From contig NZ_JAGINM010000001.1 in NCBI RefSeq assembly GCF_017876095.1, forward strand, positions 310,001 to 374,000: 64,000 nucleotides of DNA, in the 5' to 3' direction. Origin of the DNA: Azospirillum agricola (GTDB lineage Bacteria; Pseudomonadota; Alphaproteobacteria; Azospirillales; Azospirillaceae). The notes under the pieces are model-generated. The model did not search any database. It saw nothing but the letters and a program-made list of their open reading frames with translations, and was not told the DNA's origin. The first letter of the stretch is position 1. Every line of letters begins with the position of its first letter. Positions 47,439 through 56,501 of the stretch are shown here, in pieces. Position numbers and translations under genes: made by a program.

Positions 47439-47456
47439 AAAGGAAAAACTGAAAAG

Positions 47457-47490
47457 GAAAAGGCCCCCTCCGGCGGGAGGGGGCCTTTTC
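47457..47490. terminator. Strong bidirectional terminator between phyR-like and glsB genes
   Basis: AAAAGGCCCCCTCC-GGC-GGGAGGGGGCCTTTT is a near-perfect ~14-bp stem with T-runs on both strands. It separates two convergent genes. Confidence 0.88.
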
Positions 47491-47505
47491 CTGTCAGCCG
47501 GATTT

Positions 47506-47763
47506 TCAGACCGTCGTGCTGCGTCCGGCGATCATGCGGTAGATCGCCAGGATGACGATGGCGCCGACGATGGCGCCGATGAAGCCGGCTCCCTCGCCCG
47601 GCCGGTACCAGCCGACGGCGGCGCCCAGATAGGTGGCGACGAAGGCGCCGGCGATGCCCAGCAGGGTGGTGATGATGAACCCGCCCGGATCGCGGCCCGG
47701 CATCAGGAATTTGGCGACGATGCCGGCCAGAAACCCGATGATGATCGTCCAGAGAATGCCCAT
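47506..47763 (-). CDS. GlsB/YeaQ/YmgE-family stress membrane protein
   Basis: The 85-aa inner-membrane protein has three hydrophobic segments and the family pattern 'MGILWTIIIGFLAGIVAKFL' + 'MPGRDPGGFIITTLLGIAGA', then 'YRPGEGAGFIGAIVGAIVIL' and 'IYRMIAGRS'. The family (transglycosylase-associated protein fold) is induced by stress in many bacteria; its biochemical role is unknown. AGGAG precedes the ATG. A candidate EcfG-type promoter lies 45-69 bp upstream. Confidence 0.92.
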   Translation of the reverse strand: MGILWTIIIGFLAGIVAKFLMPGRDPGGFIITTLLGIAGAFVATYLGAAVGWYRPGEGAGFIGAIVGAIVILAIYRMIAGRSTTV

Positions 47764-47807
47764 GCTCCTGTTCCCTTCCGTTGCGGGACGGTTTTCCCAG
47801 AGCCAAT

Positions 47808-47832
47808 AACGCCCGAGACGGCGATTGGTTCT
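47808..47832 (-). promoter_or_regulatory. Candidate EcfG-type general stress promoter for the GlsB gene
   Basis: On the minus strand the sequence is AGAAC, 16 bp, CGTT, against the alphaproteobacterial EcfG consensus GGAAC-N16/17-CGTT (one mismatch at the first base). It places transcription start ~37-40 bp before the GlsB ATG. GlsB-like genes are frequent members of general stress regulons. Confidence 0.45.
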
Positions 47833-47903
47833 GTTGCGAAGGGAACCTTTGTGGGGTGCCCCTTCCCATTTTCCCGCACCGGACGGCGGCGCGGAAGGAG
47901 AAC

Positions 47904-48557
47904 TCAGCGCAGGGCGGCGATGTTGGCGGCGTACTGGCCGGGGCCGCCGGTGAAGGTGGCGGTGCCGGCGACCAGCACGTCGGCGCCGGCCTCGACCGCC
48001 AGCTTCGCCGTCTCCGGATTGATGCCGCCGTCGATCTCCAGGTCGATCGGCTTGCCGAGCGCGTCGATGCGGGCGCGCAGGTCGCGGATCTTGGGAAGCT
48101 GGCTCTTGATGAAGCTCTGGCCGCCGAAGCCGGGGTTGACCGTCATCACCAGCACGAGGTCGATGTCCTCCAGCACATGCTGGATGGCGTCCACCGGGGT
48201 CGCCGGGTTCAGCGAGACGCCGGCCTTCTTGCCGAGCGACTTGATGAGCTGGATCGTCCGGTGCAGGTGGGGGCCTGCCTCCGGATGCACGGTGATGATG
48301 TCGGCGCCGGCCTTGGCGAAGTCGGGGATGAACAGATCGACCGGCGAGATCATCAGATGCACGTCGAAGATCTTCGCGCTGTGCGGACGCAGCGCCTTCA
48401 CCACGCCGGGGCCGATGGTGAGATTCGGCACGAAATGGCCGTCCATCACGTCGATGTGGATGTAGTCGGCGCCGGCGGCGTCGACCGCGCGGACCTCCTC
48501 GCCCAGCCGGGCGAAATCGGCGGAGAGAATCGAGGGGGAGATTTTGACGGCGCGCAT
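47904..48557 (-). CDS. rpe: Ribulose-phosphate 3-epimerase
   Basis: This enzyme interconverts ribulose-5-phosphate and xylulose-5-phosphate. The 217-aa TIM barrel has '[20 protein letters not shown]', '[20 protein letters not shown]', '[10 protein letters not shown]', '[16 protein letters not shown]' and '[20 protein letters not shown]', with the metal-binding His/Asp residues in place. The ATG at 48557 begins the conserved segment. It lies upstream of the GlsB gene on the same strand with a 140-bp gap. Confidence 0.96.
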   Translation of the reverse strand: MRAVKISPSILSADFARLGEEVRAVDAAGADYIHIDVMDGHFVPNLTIGPGVVKALRPHSAKIFDVHLMISPVDLFIPDFAKAGADIITVHPEAGPHLHRTIQLIKSLGKKAGVSLNPATPVDAIQHVLEDIDLVLVMTVNPGFGGQSFIKSQLPKIRDLRARIDALGKPIDLEIDGGINPETAKLAVEAGADVLVAGTATFTGGPGQYAANIAALR

Positions 48558-48702
48558 GGCGGCATTCCCTGGCGGACGGAGCGTGGGTGGACGAAGCGTG
48601 GTGAGGGCCCTCCCATAGCACGGCCGGGACGCCGGGAGCCATGCCGGCGACAAATCCCTTTTTCCGTAGGGGCTATTTCCGCTTTACGCTTCACAAGCTT
48701 GG

Positions 48703-48722
48703 CTATATCCGTTTGAATATAA
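48703..48722. promoter_or_regulatory. Candidate molybdate (ModE-type) operator upstream of modA
   Basis: CTATAT, 8 bp and ATATAA form a partial palindrome (TATAT-N8-ATATA) in an AT-rich pocket 27 bp before the modA start. ModE/Mo-box sites have CTATAT/ATATAG-type half sites with a short spacer. No modE gene is in the window. Confidence 0.4.
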
Positions 48723-48749
48723 TTCATGACCATTCGGAAGGAGGCTTGG

Positions 48750-49547
48750 ATGTTCGGTGTGCGTGGGCGCGCGATGACGCGCGTCGTCTCGGCGGCGGTG
48801 ATCGGCGTCGGTCTGATGATGGCCGCCCCGGCGGCGATGGCGCAGGACGTGCTGGTGATGGCCGCCGCCTCGACCAAGAACGCGGTGGAGAAGCTGGCGG
48901 CCCAGTTCAAGTCGAAGACCGGGCTGACGGTGGTCTCCTCCTTCGCCGCGTCCTCGGCTTTGGCCAAGCAGATCGAGAACGGGGCGCCGGCCGACCTGTT
49001 CATCTCCGCCGACCTCGACTGGATGGACTATCTTCAGAAGAGGGACCTGATCAAGACCGACACCCGCGTCAGCCTGCTGGGCAACGATCTGGTGGTGGTC
49101 GCTCCGAAGGGTTCGCCCCTGAAGCCGAAGCTGACGCAGGGCGGCGATCTGGCGGCGCTGGCCGGCGACGGCCGCATCGCCACCGGCGACCCGTCGAACG
49201 TCCCGGTCGGGAAGTACGCCAAGGCGGCGCTGGAGAAGCTGGGGCAGTGGGCGGCGGTCGAGCCGAAGCTCGCCCGCGCCGACAGCGTCCGCGCCGCGCT
49301 GGCGCTGGTCAGCCGTGGCGAGGCGCCGCTCGGCATCGTCTACCGCACCGACGCGGCGGTCGATCCCGGCGTCGAGGTGGTCGGCGTCTTCCCGCAGGAC
49401 AGCTACCCGCCCATCGTCTACCCGGCGGCCGTCGTCGCGGCCTCCAAGAGCGCCCACGCCGCCGCCTTCCTGGAGTATGCGACGTCATCGGACGGCATGG
49501 CGGTGTGGAAGGAATACGGCTTCGTCCCGGCGCCCAAGCTGCCGTAA
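48750..49547 (+). CDS. modA: Molybdate ABC transporter, substrate-binding protein
   Basis: ModA is the periplasmic molybdate/tungstate receptor. The 265-aa precursor has a signal peptide ending 'MAAPAAMAQ' and a mature start 'DVLVMAAASTKNAVEKLAAQ' (oxyanion-binding Ser/Ala loop), then 'VVSSFAASSALAKQIENGAP', 'ADLFISADLDWMDYLQKRDL' and 'SRGEAPLGIVYRTDA'. GGAAGGAGG sits 7 bp before the ATG at 48750, better than the ATG at 48726. It is the first gene of modABC. Confidence 0.95.
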   Translation: MFGVRGRAMTRVVSAAVIGVGLMMAAPAAMAQDVLVMAAASTKNAVEKLAAQFKSKTGLTVVSSFAASSALAKQIENGAPADLFISADLDWMDYLQKRDLIKTDTRVSLLGNDLVVVAPKGSPLKPKLTQGGDLAALAGDGRIATGDPSNVPVGKYAKAALEKLGQWAAVEPKLARADSVRAALALVSRGEAPLGIVYRTDAAVDPGVEVVGVFPQDSYPPIVYPAAVVAASKSAHAAAFLEYATSSDGMAVWKEYGFVPAPKLP

Positions 49548-49557
49548 GCTTCGCGTC

Positions 49558-50253
49558 ATGAATGTCCTGTCGCCGATGGAAGTCACCGCGTTGCTGCTGA
49601 GCCTGCGCGTCGCGGGCCTGGCCATCGTGGTGGCCCTGCCGCTCGCCGTCCTGGCCGCCTGGATTCTCGGGCGCTACTCGTTCCCCGGAAAGACGCTGTT
49701 CGACGGGCTGGTCCATCTGCCCCTGGTGCTGCCGCCGGTGGTGATCGGCTACATCCTGCTGATCACCATGGGCACCAAGGGGATCATCGGCGGCTGGCTC
49801 TACCAGACCTTCGGGATCCGCCTGATCTTCACCTCGGAAGGGGCGTCGCTGGCGGTCGCCGTGACCTCCTTCCCGCTGATGGTGCGGGCGATCCGCCTGT
49901 CGGTCGAGGCGATCGACGGCGGGCTGGAGGCGGCGGCGCGCACGCTGGGCGCCGGCCCGGTCGACCGCTTCTTCACCATCGTGCTGCCGCTGATGGCGCC
50001 GGGCCTGCTGTCGGGCGCCATCGTCGCCTTCGCCGCCGCGATGGGCGAGTTCGGGGCGGTCATCACCTTCGTGTCCAACATTCCCGGCACGACGCAGACC
50101 CTGCCGCTGGCGATCTACGCCGCGACGCAGGAACCCGACGGCGACGCCGTGGCGGCGCGGCTGGCGGCGATCTCCTTCTCCGTCGCGCTGATCGCGCTGA
50201 TGGTGTCGGAATTCCTGGCCCACCGCCTGCGCCGCCTGATCGGCCAACGATAG
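49558..50253 (+). CDS. modB: Molybdate ABC transporter permease
   Basis: This inner-membrane permease of 231 aa has about five membrane helices and the EAA loop 'IDGGLEAAARTLGAGPVDRF' that contacts ModC. Other conserved parts are 'PLVLPPVVIGYILLITMGTK' and 'GAIVAFAAAMGEFGAVITFV'. It lies 10 bp after modA, and modC follows 18 bp later. Confidence 0.95.
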   Translation: MNVLSPMEVTALLLSLRVAGLAIVVALPLAVLAAWILGRYSFPGKTLFDGLVHLPLVLPPVVIGYILLITMGTKGIIGGWLYQTFGIRLIFTSEGASLAVAVTSFPLMVRAIRLSVEAIDGGLEAAARTLGAGPVDRFFTIVLPLMAPGLLSGAIVAFAAAMGEFGAVITFVSNIPGTTQTLPLAIYAATQEPDGDAVAARLAAISFSVALIALMVSEFLAHRLRRLIGQR

Positions 50254-50271
50254 ACCGGGCAAGGACAAGCC

Positions 50272-51384
50272 ATGCTGGACGTTTCCATCCGCCAGACGCT
50301 GGGCCGCTTCGCGCTCGACATCGCCTTCACCGCCGAGGAGCGCGGGGTCACGGCCCTGTTCGGCCGCTCGGGGTCGGGCAAGACATCGGTCATCAACGCC
50401 ATCGCCGGACTGGCGCGGCCGGACGCCGGCCACATCCGCGTCGGCGGCACCACCTATTTCGACAGCGCCGCCCGCGTCGACATGGCCGTCGAGAAGCGCC
50501 GCGTCGGCTACGTCTTCCAGGATTCCCGCCTGTTTCCGCACATGAGCGTGCGCAGCAACCTGGAATTCGGCCTGCGCCGGGTCCCGGCGGCGGAGCGCCG
50601 CATCGCCTTCGGCCCGGTGGTCGATCTGCTGGGACTCGGCCATATCCTCGACCGCCGGCCGCTCGGGCTGTCGGGCGGCGAGAAGCAGCGCGTGGCTTTC
50701 GGCCGGGCGCTGCTGGCGCAGCCGCGCCTGCTGCTGATGGACGAGCCGATGGCCTCGCTCGACGCCGCCCGCAAGGCGGAGATCATGCCCTACATCGAGC
50801 GGCTGCGCGACGAGATGAACATCCCCATCATCCTGGTCAGCCACGCGCTGGACGAGGTGGTGCGGCTGGCCACCACGCTGGTGCTGATCGGCGAGGGCCG
50901 GGTGGTCGCCGCCGGCCCGGTGGGGACGGTGATGGGGCGGCTCGATCAGGTGTCGGCGACCGGCAGCCACGACGTCGGCGCCGTGCTGGACCTGACCGTC
51001 GACCATCATGTCGAGGCGGATGGCTTGAGCGTGCTGGTCTTCGACGGCGGGCGCCTGACGGTGCCGCGCGTCGAGCGCCCGGTCGGCGCGCCGGTCCGTC
51101 TGCAAATCCACGCGCGCGACGTGATCGTGGCGCTGGAGCCGCTCGCCGGCACCAGCCTGCGCAACACGCTGGCGGGCACGGTGGTGGAGATCGCGGAGTC
51201 GGGTCCGGCCTCGGTCGATCTGCGGATCGCGGTCGGCGGGGCCTTCCTGATCGCGCGGGTCACGCGCGCCGCCGCGCGGGATCTGGAACTGGCGCCCGGC
51301 CGGGACGTGGTGGCGCTGGTGAAGGGGGTTGCCTTCGAGACCGACCTGACGGGCGCCGGACCGGCTCGGGTGGTGGACGTCTGA
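50272..51384 (+). CDS. modC: Molybdate ABC transporter ATP-binding protein
   Basis: This is the ATPase subunit, 370 aa. Walker A is 'TALFGRSGSGKTSVINAIAG', the Q-loop is 'VGYVFQDSRLFPHMSV', the signature is 'LGLSGGEKQRVAFGRALLAQ', Walker B is 'PRLLLMDEPMASLD' and the H-loop is 'IPIILVSHALDEVVRL'. After about residue 225 there is a MOBE/TOBE domain ('LRNTLAGTVVEIAESGPAS') that binds molybdate. The last gene of modABC. Confidence 0.96.
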   Translation: MLDVSIRQTLGRFALDIAFTAEERGVTALFGRSGSGKTSVINAIAGLARPDAGHIRVGGTTYFDSAARVDMAVEKRRVGYVFQDSRLFPHMSVRSNLEFGLRRVPAAERRIAFGPVVDLLGLGHILDRRPLGLSGGEKQRVAFGRALLAQPRLLLMDEPMASLDAARKAEIMPYIERLRDEMNIPIILVSHALDEVVRLATTLVLIGEGRVVAAGPVGTVMGRLDQVSATGSHDVGAVLDLTVDHHVEADGLSVLVFDGGRLTVPRVERPVGAPVRLQIHARDVIVALEPLAGTSLRNTLAGTVVEIAESGPASVDLRIAVGGAFLIARVTRAAARDLELAPGRDVVALVKGVAFETDLTGAGPARVVDV

Positions 51385-51424
51385 GGCGTCTTCCTGGAGG
51401 TGCCCGCCCCGCCGCCCATTTGAT

Positions 51425-51457
51425 GAGCCCCTCTCCCGCAGGGGGGAGAGGGGCTTC
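51425..51457. terminator. Bidirectional terminator after modC
   Basis: AGCCCCTCTCCC and GGGAGAGGGGCTT pair around a short loop. It lies between modC and the convergent lipoprotein gene. The stem sequence resembles the hairpins of the DUF559 cassette (CCCTCTCCC) but lacks the second hairpin and the 17-bp repeat. Confidence 0.7.
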
Positions 51458-51478
51458 AAGAGCGCCTGCAAATCGCCC

Positions 51479-51790
51479 TTACTGCTGCCCGCTGGACGGC
51501 GTCGTGGTCGCGCCGCCGCCGGCCGAGCCGCCGCTGGTGGCGCCGCCCGGCACGGTCGTCGTCGGGGCCGGGGCGCTGTTCATGGTGTTGCCCGACGAGC
51601 CGCTGGTGGTCGGAACCCCGGTGGCGGGCGGCGGCGTGGTGGTCGAGGTCGAACCGGCCGAGGAGCCCGACGACTCGGTGGCCGGACGCTCGGCGGTCGA
51701 GGTGCCGTTGTTCTGGGCGGATTGGTCGTCGCAGGCCGCCAGACCGAGAAGCAGGGCGGGGAGGGCCGCGATCAGAAGCTTGCTGCGCAT
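51479..51790 (-). CDS. Small Ser/Thr/Pro/Gly-rich lipoprotein
   Basis: The 103-aa precursor has a lipobox 'ALPALLLGLAAC' and then a disordered tail made almost only of Ser, Thr, Gly, Pro and Ala ('SAGSTSTTTPPPATGVPTTS'). There is no recognisable domain. AAGGAGAG lies 7 bp upstream of the ATG at 51790. The composition suggests a flexible surface or periplasmic protein; no function is assignable. The 295 bp upstream (51791-52085) holds no other gene. Confidence 0.78.
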   Translation of the reverse strand: MRSKLLIAALPALLLGLAACDDQSAQNNGTSTAERPATESSGSSAGSTSTTTPPPATGVPTTSGSSGNTMNSAPAPTTTVPGGATSGGSAGGGATTTPSSGQQ

Positions 51791-52085
51791 GGAGTGTCTC
51801 TCCTTACCATGGGTCGCATGGGCCGGCTGCGCGATCCGCTGCGCCGCCGGATGCGGCGCGGCGTGGCAGCCGCGGTCCCCCTCCAACACGGAGGCGTTGC
51901 GGTTCATTCCATGCTGCGATGCGATTTTTCCGTCCGCTGCGTTTCCGGGGCGCCCCCGCCTTGTGGCGCCGGCGTCGCCGCACACCAGGGATGGGTTGCG
52001 CAACGAACACGAATTCGGAGCGTCTTTTGTGTTGCCCCTTTTTCGTTTGACCCCCTGAAAGCCGCTATGGTCCCATGATGGGACC

Positions 52086-52475
52086 ATGACCATGCTCGCC
52101 GATCTCACCGACTCGCTCGCCCGCGCGGCGAAAAGCGCCCTCCGTCAGGCCATCATGCCGGCGCTGTGCGCCTGCGTCGTCGCCTACTTCGCCTATTACG
52201 CGATCCATGGCGACCGGGGATTGGTCGCGATGAAGCAGATCCAGGGCGAGATCGCGCAGGCCGAAACCGTGCTCCAGCAATTGAGGGACGAGCGCGAACG
52301 CATGGAGCGGCGCGCCCAGTTGCTGCGCGGCGACAACCTCGACCGCGACATGCTGGACGAGCGCGCGCGCTCGATGCTGAACCTCTCGAACCCCCGCGAC
52401 GTGGTCGTGACCCTTCCCAAGCTGTACGACAACGACGGAAACAGCCTGGAGAAGCAGCCCAGATCAGCCAATTAA
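52086..52475 (+). CDS. ftsB: Septum formation initiator family protein (FtsB-like)
   Basis: FtsB links FtsL and FtsQ in the divisome. The ~129-aa protein has one N-terminal membrane helix ('MPALCACVVAYFAYYAIHGD', about 24-43) followed by a coiled coil ('MKQIQGEIAQAETVLQQLRD', 'ERERMERRAQLLRGD') and a short C-terminal segment 'MLDERARSMLNLSNPRDVVV'. This matches FtsB/DivIC and its typical place upstream of pdhA in alphaproteobacteria. The start may be 52086 or 52092. Confidence 0.88.
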   Translation: MTMLADLTDSLARAAKSALRQAIMPALCACVVAYFAYYAIHGDRGLVAMKQIQGEIAQAETVLQQLRDERERMERRAQLLRGDNLDRDMLDERARSMLNLSNPRDVVVTLPKLYDNDGNSLEKQPRSAN

Positions 52476-52492
52476 CCGAAACTCGGTTAATC
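52472..52492 (+). repeat. Perfect 9-bp inverted repeat at the ftsB stop codon
   Basis: ATTAACCGA-AAC-TCGGTTAAT overlaps the ftsB TAA. There is no T-tract behind it, so it is a weak terminator at best. It could be an operator for the pdh operon that starts 157 bp downstream; the 52476-52648 gap contains no gene. Confidence 0.5.
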
Positions 52493-52648
52493 GGAAATCC
52501 GCCTTCAAAAACAGGTATTTGCGCGAGCGTGTTTGCTCGTGTACTGTGCGCGCCATATCCGCTTCCGGTGCGGGACGTTTCATGCCCGCAACGCGTGGCG
52601 ACGGCGGCTGTTTCAAGGCCGCCGTTGCATGAACCCTGGGGAGGAACC

Positions 52649-53668
52649 ATGGCCGCGTCCCGACGCCGTCCGACCAAGGCGCAAGCCGAGTCTGCGCCCG
52701 CTCAAGCCGTCTCGTCCGAAGAGCTTCTCAACTACTACCGTGAGATGCTGCTGATCCGCCGCTTCGAGGAGAAGGCGGGCCAGCTCTATGGCATGGGCCT
52801 GATCGGCGGCTTCTGCCATCTCTACATCGGCCAGGAAGCCGTCGTCGTCGGCATCCAGGCCGCGCTGAACGAAGGCGACAGCGTCATCACCAGCTACCGC
52901 GACCACGGCCACATGCTGGCCTGCGGCATGGAAGCCAAGGGTGTGATGGCCGAGCTGACCGGGCGCCGTGGAGGCTACTCCAAGGGCAAGGGCGGCTCGA
53001 TGCACATGTTCAGCCGCGAGAAGAACTTCTACGGCGGCCACGGCATCGTCGGCGGGCAGGTTCCGCTCGGCACCGGCCTGGCCTTCGCGCACAAGTACGC
53101 CAAGGACGGCGGCATCGCGGCCGTCTATTGCGGCGACGGCGCCATCAACCAGGGCCAGGTCTACGAGAGCTTCAACATGGCGGCGCTGTGGAAGCTGCCG
53201 GTGCTCTTCGTGATCGAGAACAACAAGTACGCCATGGGCACCTCGCAGGAGCGCGCCTCGGCCGGCGAACTGCACCAGCGCGGCGCCGCCTACGGCATCC
53301 CCGGCTATCAGGTCAACGGCATGGACGTGCTGGAGGTCAAGGCCGCGGCGGACCAGTGGGTCAAGTATGTCCGCGAGGGCAACGGCCCGGTCATCCTGGA
53401 GATGAAGACCTACCGCTACCGCGGCCACTCGATGTCGGATCCGGCCAAGTACCGGACCAAGGAGGAGGTCGAGAAGATGCGGTCGGAGTCCGACCCGATC
53501 GACCAGCTCAAGGCCAAGCTGCTCGCCGGCAACCACGCCGACGAGGAGAAGCTGAAGGAGATCGACCGCGCGGTGAAGGCGATCGTCACCGAGTCGGCCG
53601 AATTCGCCCAGCAGAGCCCCGAGCCGGACGTGTCGGAGCTGTGGACCGACATTCTCGTCGAATCCTGA
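52649..53668 (+). CDS. pdhA: Pyruvate dehydrogenase E1 component, alpha subunit
   Basis: E1-alpha, with E1-beta, decarboxylates pyruvate with thiamine diphosphate. The 339-aa protein has 'LLIRRFEEKAGQLYGMGLIG', 'GSMHMFSREKNFYGGHGIVG' and the ThDP motif 'YCGDGAINQGQVYESFNMAA' to 'ENNKYAMGTS' (about 161-195), plus the phosphorylation-loop-like 'TYRYRGHSMSDPAKYRTKEE'. The N-terminus is basic and Ala-rich (residues 1-25). GGGGAGGAACC before the ATG at 52649 is a strong ribosome site. First gene of pdhABC. Confidence 0.96.
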   Translation: MAASRRRPTKAQAESAPAQAVSSEELLNYYREMLLIRRFEEKAGQLYGMGLIGGFCHLYIGQEAVVVGIQAALNEGDSVITSYRDHGHMLACGMEAKGVMAELTGRRGGYSKGKGGSMHMFSREKNFYGGHGIVGGQVPLGTGLAFAHKYAKDGGIAAVYCGDGAINQGQVYESFNMAALWKLPVLFVIENNKYAMGTSQERASAGELHQRGAAYGIPGYQVNGMDVLEVKAAADQWVKYVREGNGPVILEMKTYRYRGHSMSDPAKYRTKEEVEKMRSESDPIDQLKAKLLAGNHADEEKLKEIDRAVKAIVTESAEFAQQSPEPDVSELWTDILVES

Positions 53669-53738
53669 CATCAACGATAAGCGGGAGCGGCGCCGAGGGA
53701 CGGGAAACCGGAATCCCCGCGCCGCCGGAGGTTGAGGA

Positions 53739-55127
53739 ATGCCGATCGAAGTGCTGATGCCGGCCCTGTCGCCCACCATGACCGAGGGCAAGCTGGCCAA
53801 GTGGCTCAAGAAGGAAGGTGACTCGGTGAAGTCCGGCGACGTCCTCGCCGAGATCGAAACCGACAAGGCGACCATGGAGGTCGAGGCGGTCGACGAAGGC
53901 CGCATCGGCAAGATCCTGGTCGCCGAGGGCACCGACAATGTCGCCGTGAACACCCCCATCGCCGTCCTGCTGGAAGAGGGCGAGGACGCGAGCGCGATCG
54001 GCAAGGCCGCCGCCGCTCCGGCCGCCACCGCTCCCGCCCCGGCGGCGACGGAACCCGCCGCGGCGCCCGCCGCCGCTCCGGCCCCGGCTCCGTCCCCTGT
54101 CGTGGCCGCCGCCCCGGCGTCGGACGAGGACAGGTTCTTCGCCAAGACCGTGAAGAAGACGGTGCGCGAGGCGCTGCGTGACGCGATGGCCGAAGAGATG
54201 CGCCGTGACGAGAAGGTCTTCGTCATGGGCGAGGAGGTCGCGCAGTACCAGGGCGCCTACAAGGTGACCCAGGGCCTGCTCCAGGAGTTCGGCGACACCC
54301 GCGTCATCGACACGCCGATCACCGAGATCGGCTTCGCCGGCCTGGGCGTCGGCGCCGCCTTCAAGGGGCTGAAGCCGGTCGTCGAGTTCATGACCTTCAA
54401 CTTCGCCATGCAGGCGATCGACCACATCATCAACTCGGCCGCCAAGACGCTCTACATGTCGGGCGGCCAGATGAGCAACTCGATCGTCTTCCGTGGCCCG
54501 AATGGTGCGGCCGCCCGCGTCGGCGCCCAGCACTCGCAGTGCTTCGCCTCCTGGTACGCGCATTGCCCGGGCCTGAAGGTCGTCGCCCCCTGGTCGGCGG
54601 CCGACGCCAAGGGCCTGCTGAAGGCGGCGATCCGCGATCCGAACCCGATCGTCTTCCTCGAGAACGAGATCCTCTACGGCCAGAGCTTCGAGGTGCCGGA
54701 GGACGAGGAGTTCGTGCTGCCGATCGGCAAGGCCAAGATCGAGCGTCCCGGCAAGGACGTGACGATCACCGCCTTCTCGATCATGGTCGGCCACGCGCTG
54801 GCCGCCGCCGAGCAGCTGGCCAAGGAGGGCATCGACGCGGAGGTCATCAACCTGCGCACGATCCGTCCGCTCGACACCGAGACCATCGTCAACAGCGTCA
54901 AGAAGACCAACCGCCTGGTCTCGGTCGAGGAGGGCTGGCCCTTCGCCGGCATCGGCTCCGAGATGTGCGCGCTGATGATGGAGCAGGCCTTCGACCATCT
55001 CGACGCGCCGGTCGTCCGCGTGGCCGGCCTCGACGTGCCGATGCCCTACGCCGCCAACCTGGAAAAGCTGGCGCTGCCGCAGGTCGAGCACATCGTCAAG
55101 GCCGCCAAGCAAGTCTGCTACCGCTGA
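53739..55127 (+). CDS. pdhB: Pyruvate dehydrogenase E1 component, beta subunit with lipoyl domain
   Basis: The 462-aa protein has an N-terminal lipoyl domain ('[20 protein letters not shown]', with '[17 protein letters not shown]' giving lipoyl Lys43) and an Ala/Pro linker (about 90-130). The E1-beta transketolase-like domain follows ('[20 protein letters not shown]', '[20 protein letters not shown]', '[20 protein letters not shown]', '[20 protein letters not shown]'). An extra lipoyl domain on E1-beta is known from alphaproteobacteria such as rhizobia and Zymomonas. It lies 70 bp after pdhA. Confidence 0.96.
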   Translation: MPIEVLMPALSPTMTEGKLAKWLKKEGDSVKSGDVLAEIETDKATMEVEAVDEGRIGKILVAEGTDNVAVNTPIAVLLEEGEDASAIGKAAAAPAATAPAPAATEPAAAPAAAPAPAPSPVVAAAPASDEDRFFAKTVKKTVREALRDAMAEEMRRDEKVFVMGEEVAQYQGAYKVTQGLLQEFGDTRVIDTPITEIGFAGLGVGAAFKGLKPVVEFMTFNFAMQAIDHIINSAAKTLYMSGGQMSNSIVFRGPNGAAARVGAQHSQCFASWYAHCPGLKVVAPWSAADAKGLLKAAIRDPNPIVFLENEILYGQSFEVPEDEEFVLPIGKAKIERPGKDVTITAFSIMVGHALAAAEQLAKEGIDAEVINLRTIRPLDTETIVNSVKKTNRLVSVEEGWPFAGIGSEMCALMMEQAFDHLDAPVVRVAGLDVPMPYAANLEKLALPQVEHIVKAAKQVCYR

Positions 55128-55142
55128 GGGAGGGCTGAAGGA

Positions 55143-56477
55143 ATGACCGTTCAGATTCTGATGCCCGCCCTCTCGCCCACGATGACCGAGGGCAACCTCG
55201 CCAAGTGGCTGAAGAAGGAAGGCGACACGGTGAAGTCCGGCGACGTGATCGCCGAGATCGAGACCGACAAGGCGACCATGGAGGTCGAGGCCGTCGACGA
55301 GGGCCGGATCGGCAAGATCCTGGTCGCCGAAGGCAGCCAGGGCGTCGCGGTGAACACCCCGATCGCCATCCTGCTCGAAGAGGGCGAGGACGAGAGCGCG
55401 CTGTCCGGCGGCTCCGCCCCCGCCCCCGCTCCGGCGCCCGCCGCCGCCCCGGCTCCGGCCGCGGCGCCCGCTCCCGCGGCGGCTCCCGCCGCTGCGGCCC
55501 CGGCGGCTGCCCCCGCTCCCGCAGCCCAGGGTGGTGCCCGCGTGTTCGCCAGCCCGCTGGCCCGCCGCATCGCCGAGCAGGCCGGCGTCGACCTGAAGTC
55601 GGTCAAGGGCAGCGGCCCCAACGGCCGCATCGTCAAGGCCGACGTCGAGGCCGCCAAGGCCGCCGGCCCGGCCAAGCCGGCCCCCGCCGCCGCTGCGGCC
55701 CCGCAGGCCGCCCCGGCTCCGGCCGCCGCTGCGCCCGCTCCGGCGGCGAAGGCCGACGGCATCGACGCCAAGGCCCAGGCCGACAAGCTGGGCATCGCCT
55801 ACACGGCGATCCCCAACAGCGGCATGCGCAAGACCATCACCAAGCGTCTGGGCGAGGTGCAGCGCACCGTTCCCGACTATTACCTGACCACCGACGTCGA
55901 GATCGACGCGCTGCTGAAGGTCCGCGCCGAGCTGAACGGCCGGTCCGACGTCTACAAGCTGTCGGTCAACGACTTCGTCATCCGCGCGTCGGCGCTGGCC
56001 CTGAAGAAGGTGCCGGTGATCAACGCGTCCTGGACCGACGACGCGATCCTCCAGTACCACCACGCCGACGTCTCGGTCGCGGTGGCCACCCCGACCGGCC
56101 TGATCACCCCGATCATCAAGAAGGCCGAGACCAAGGGCCTCGCCGAAATCTCCAACGAGATGAAGGTTCTGGCCAAGAAGGCCCGCGACGGGCAGCTGAA
56201 GCCCGAAGAGTTCATGGGCGGCACCTTCTCGGTCTCCAACCTCGGCATGATGGGCGTGAAGCAGTTCGCGGCAATCATCAACCCGCCGCAGGCCTGCATC
56301 CTGGCGGTCGGCGCCAGCGAGCAGCGCCCGGTCGTGAAGAACGGGGCGATCGCCATCGCCACCGTGATGAGCCTGACGGTCACCGTCGACCACCGGGTGG
56401 CGGACGGCGCCGTCGGCGCGGAATTCCTTGCGGCCCTGAAGAAGCTGCTCGAAGATCCGTTGTCGATGCTGCTGTAA
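55143..56477 (+). CDS. pdhC: Dihydrolipoamide acetyltransferase (E2) of pyruvate dehydrogenase
   Basis: E2 moves the acetyl group to CoA and forms the complex core. The 444-aa protein has one lipoyl domain (1-80, Lys43 in 'IETDKATME'), long Ala/Pro linkers, a peripheral-subunit-binding domain (about 137-170, '[20 protein letters not shown]') and the catalytic core with '[20 protein letters not shown]', '[20 protein letters not shown]' and '[20 protein letters not shown]' (active-site His near 417). Its lipoyl domain is almost the same as that of pdhB. Confidence 0.96.
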   Translation: MTVQILMPALSPTMTEGNLAKWLKKEGDTVKSGDVIAEIETDKATMEVEAVDEGRIGKILVAEGSQGVAVNTPIAILLEEGEDESALSGGSAPAPAPAPAAAPAPAAAPAPAAAPAAAAPAAAPAPAAQGGARVFASPLARRIAEQAGVDLKSVKGSGPNGRIVKADVEAAKAAGPAKPAPAAAAAPQAAPAPAAAAPAPAAKADGIDAKAQADKLGIAYTAIPNSGMRKTITKRLGEVQRTVPDYYLTTDVEIDALLKVRAELNGRSDVYKLSVNDFVIRASALALKKVPVINASWTDDAILQYHHADVSVAVATPTGLITPIIKKAETKGLAEISNEMKVLAKKARDGQLKPEEFMGGTFSVSNLGMMGVKQFAAIINPPQACILAVGASEQRPVVKNGAIAIATVMSLTVTVDHRVADGAVGAEFLAALKKLLEDPLSMLL

Positions 56478-56501
56478 CCGCCTCTGAGGGAACCCGGATC
56501 C

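Noticed and set aside
51425..51457. Second copy of the DUF559 cassette end
   Set aside because: It shares only the CCCTCTCCC-type stem. The 17-bp repeat and the inner hairpin are missing and it sits where a terminator is expected.
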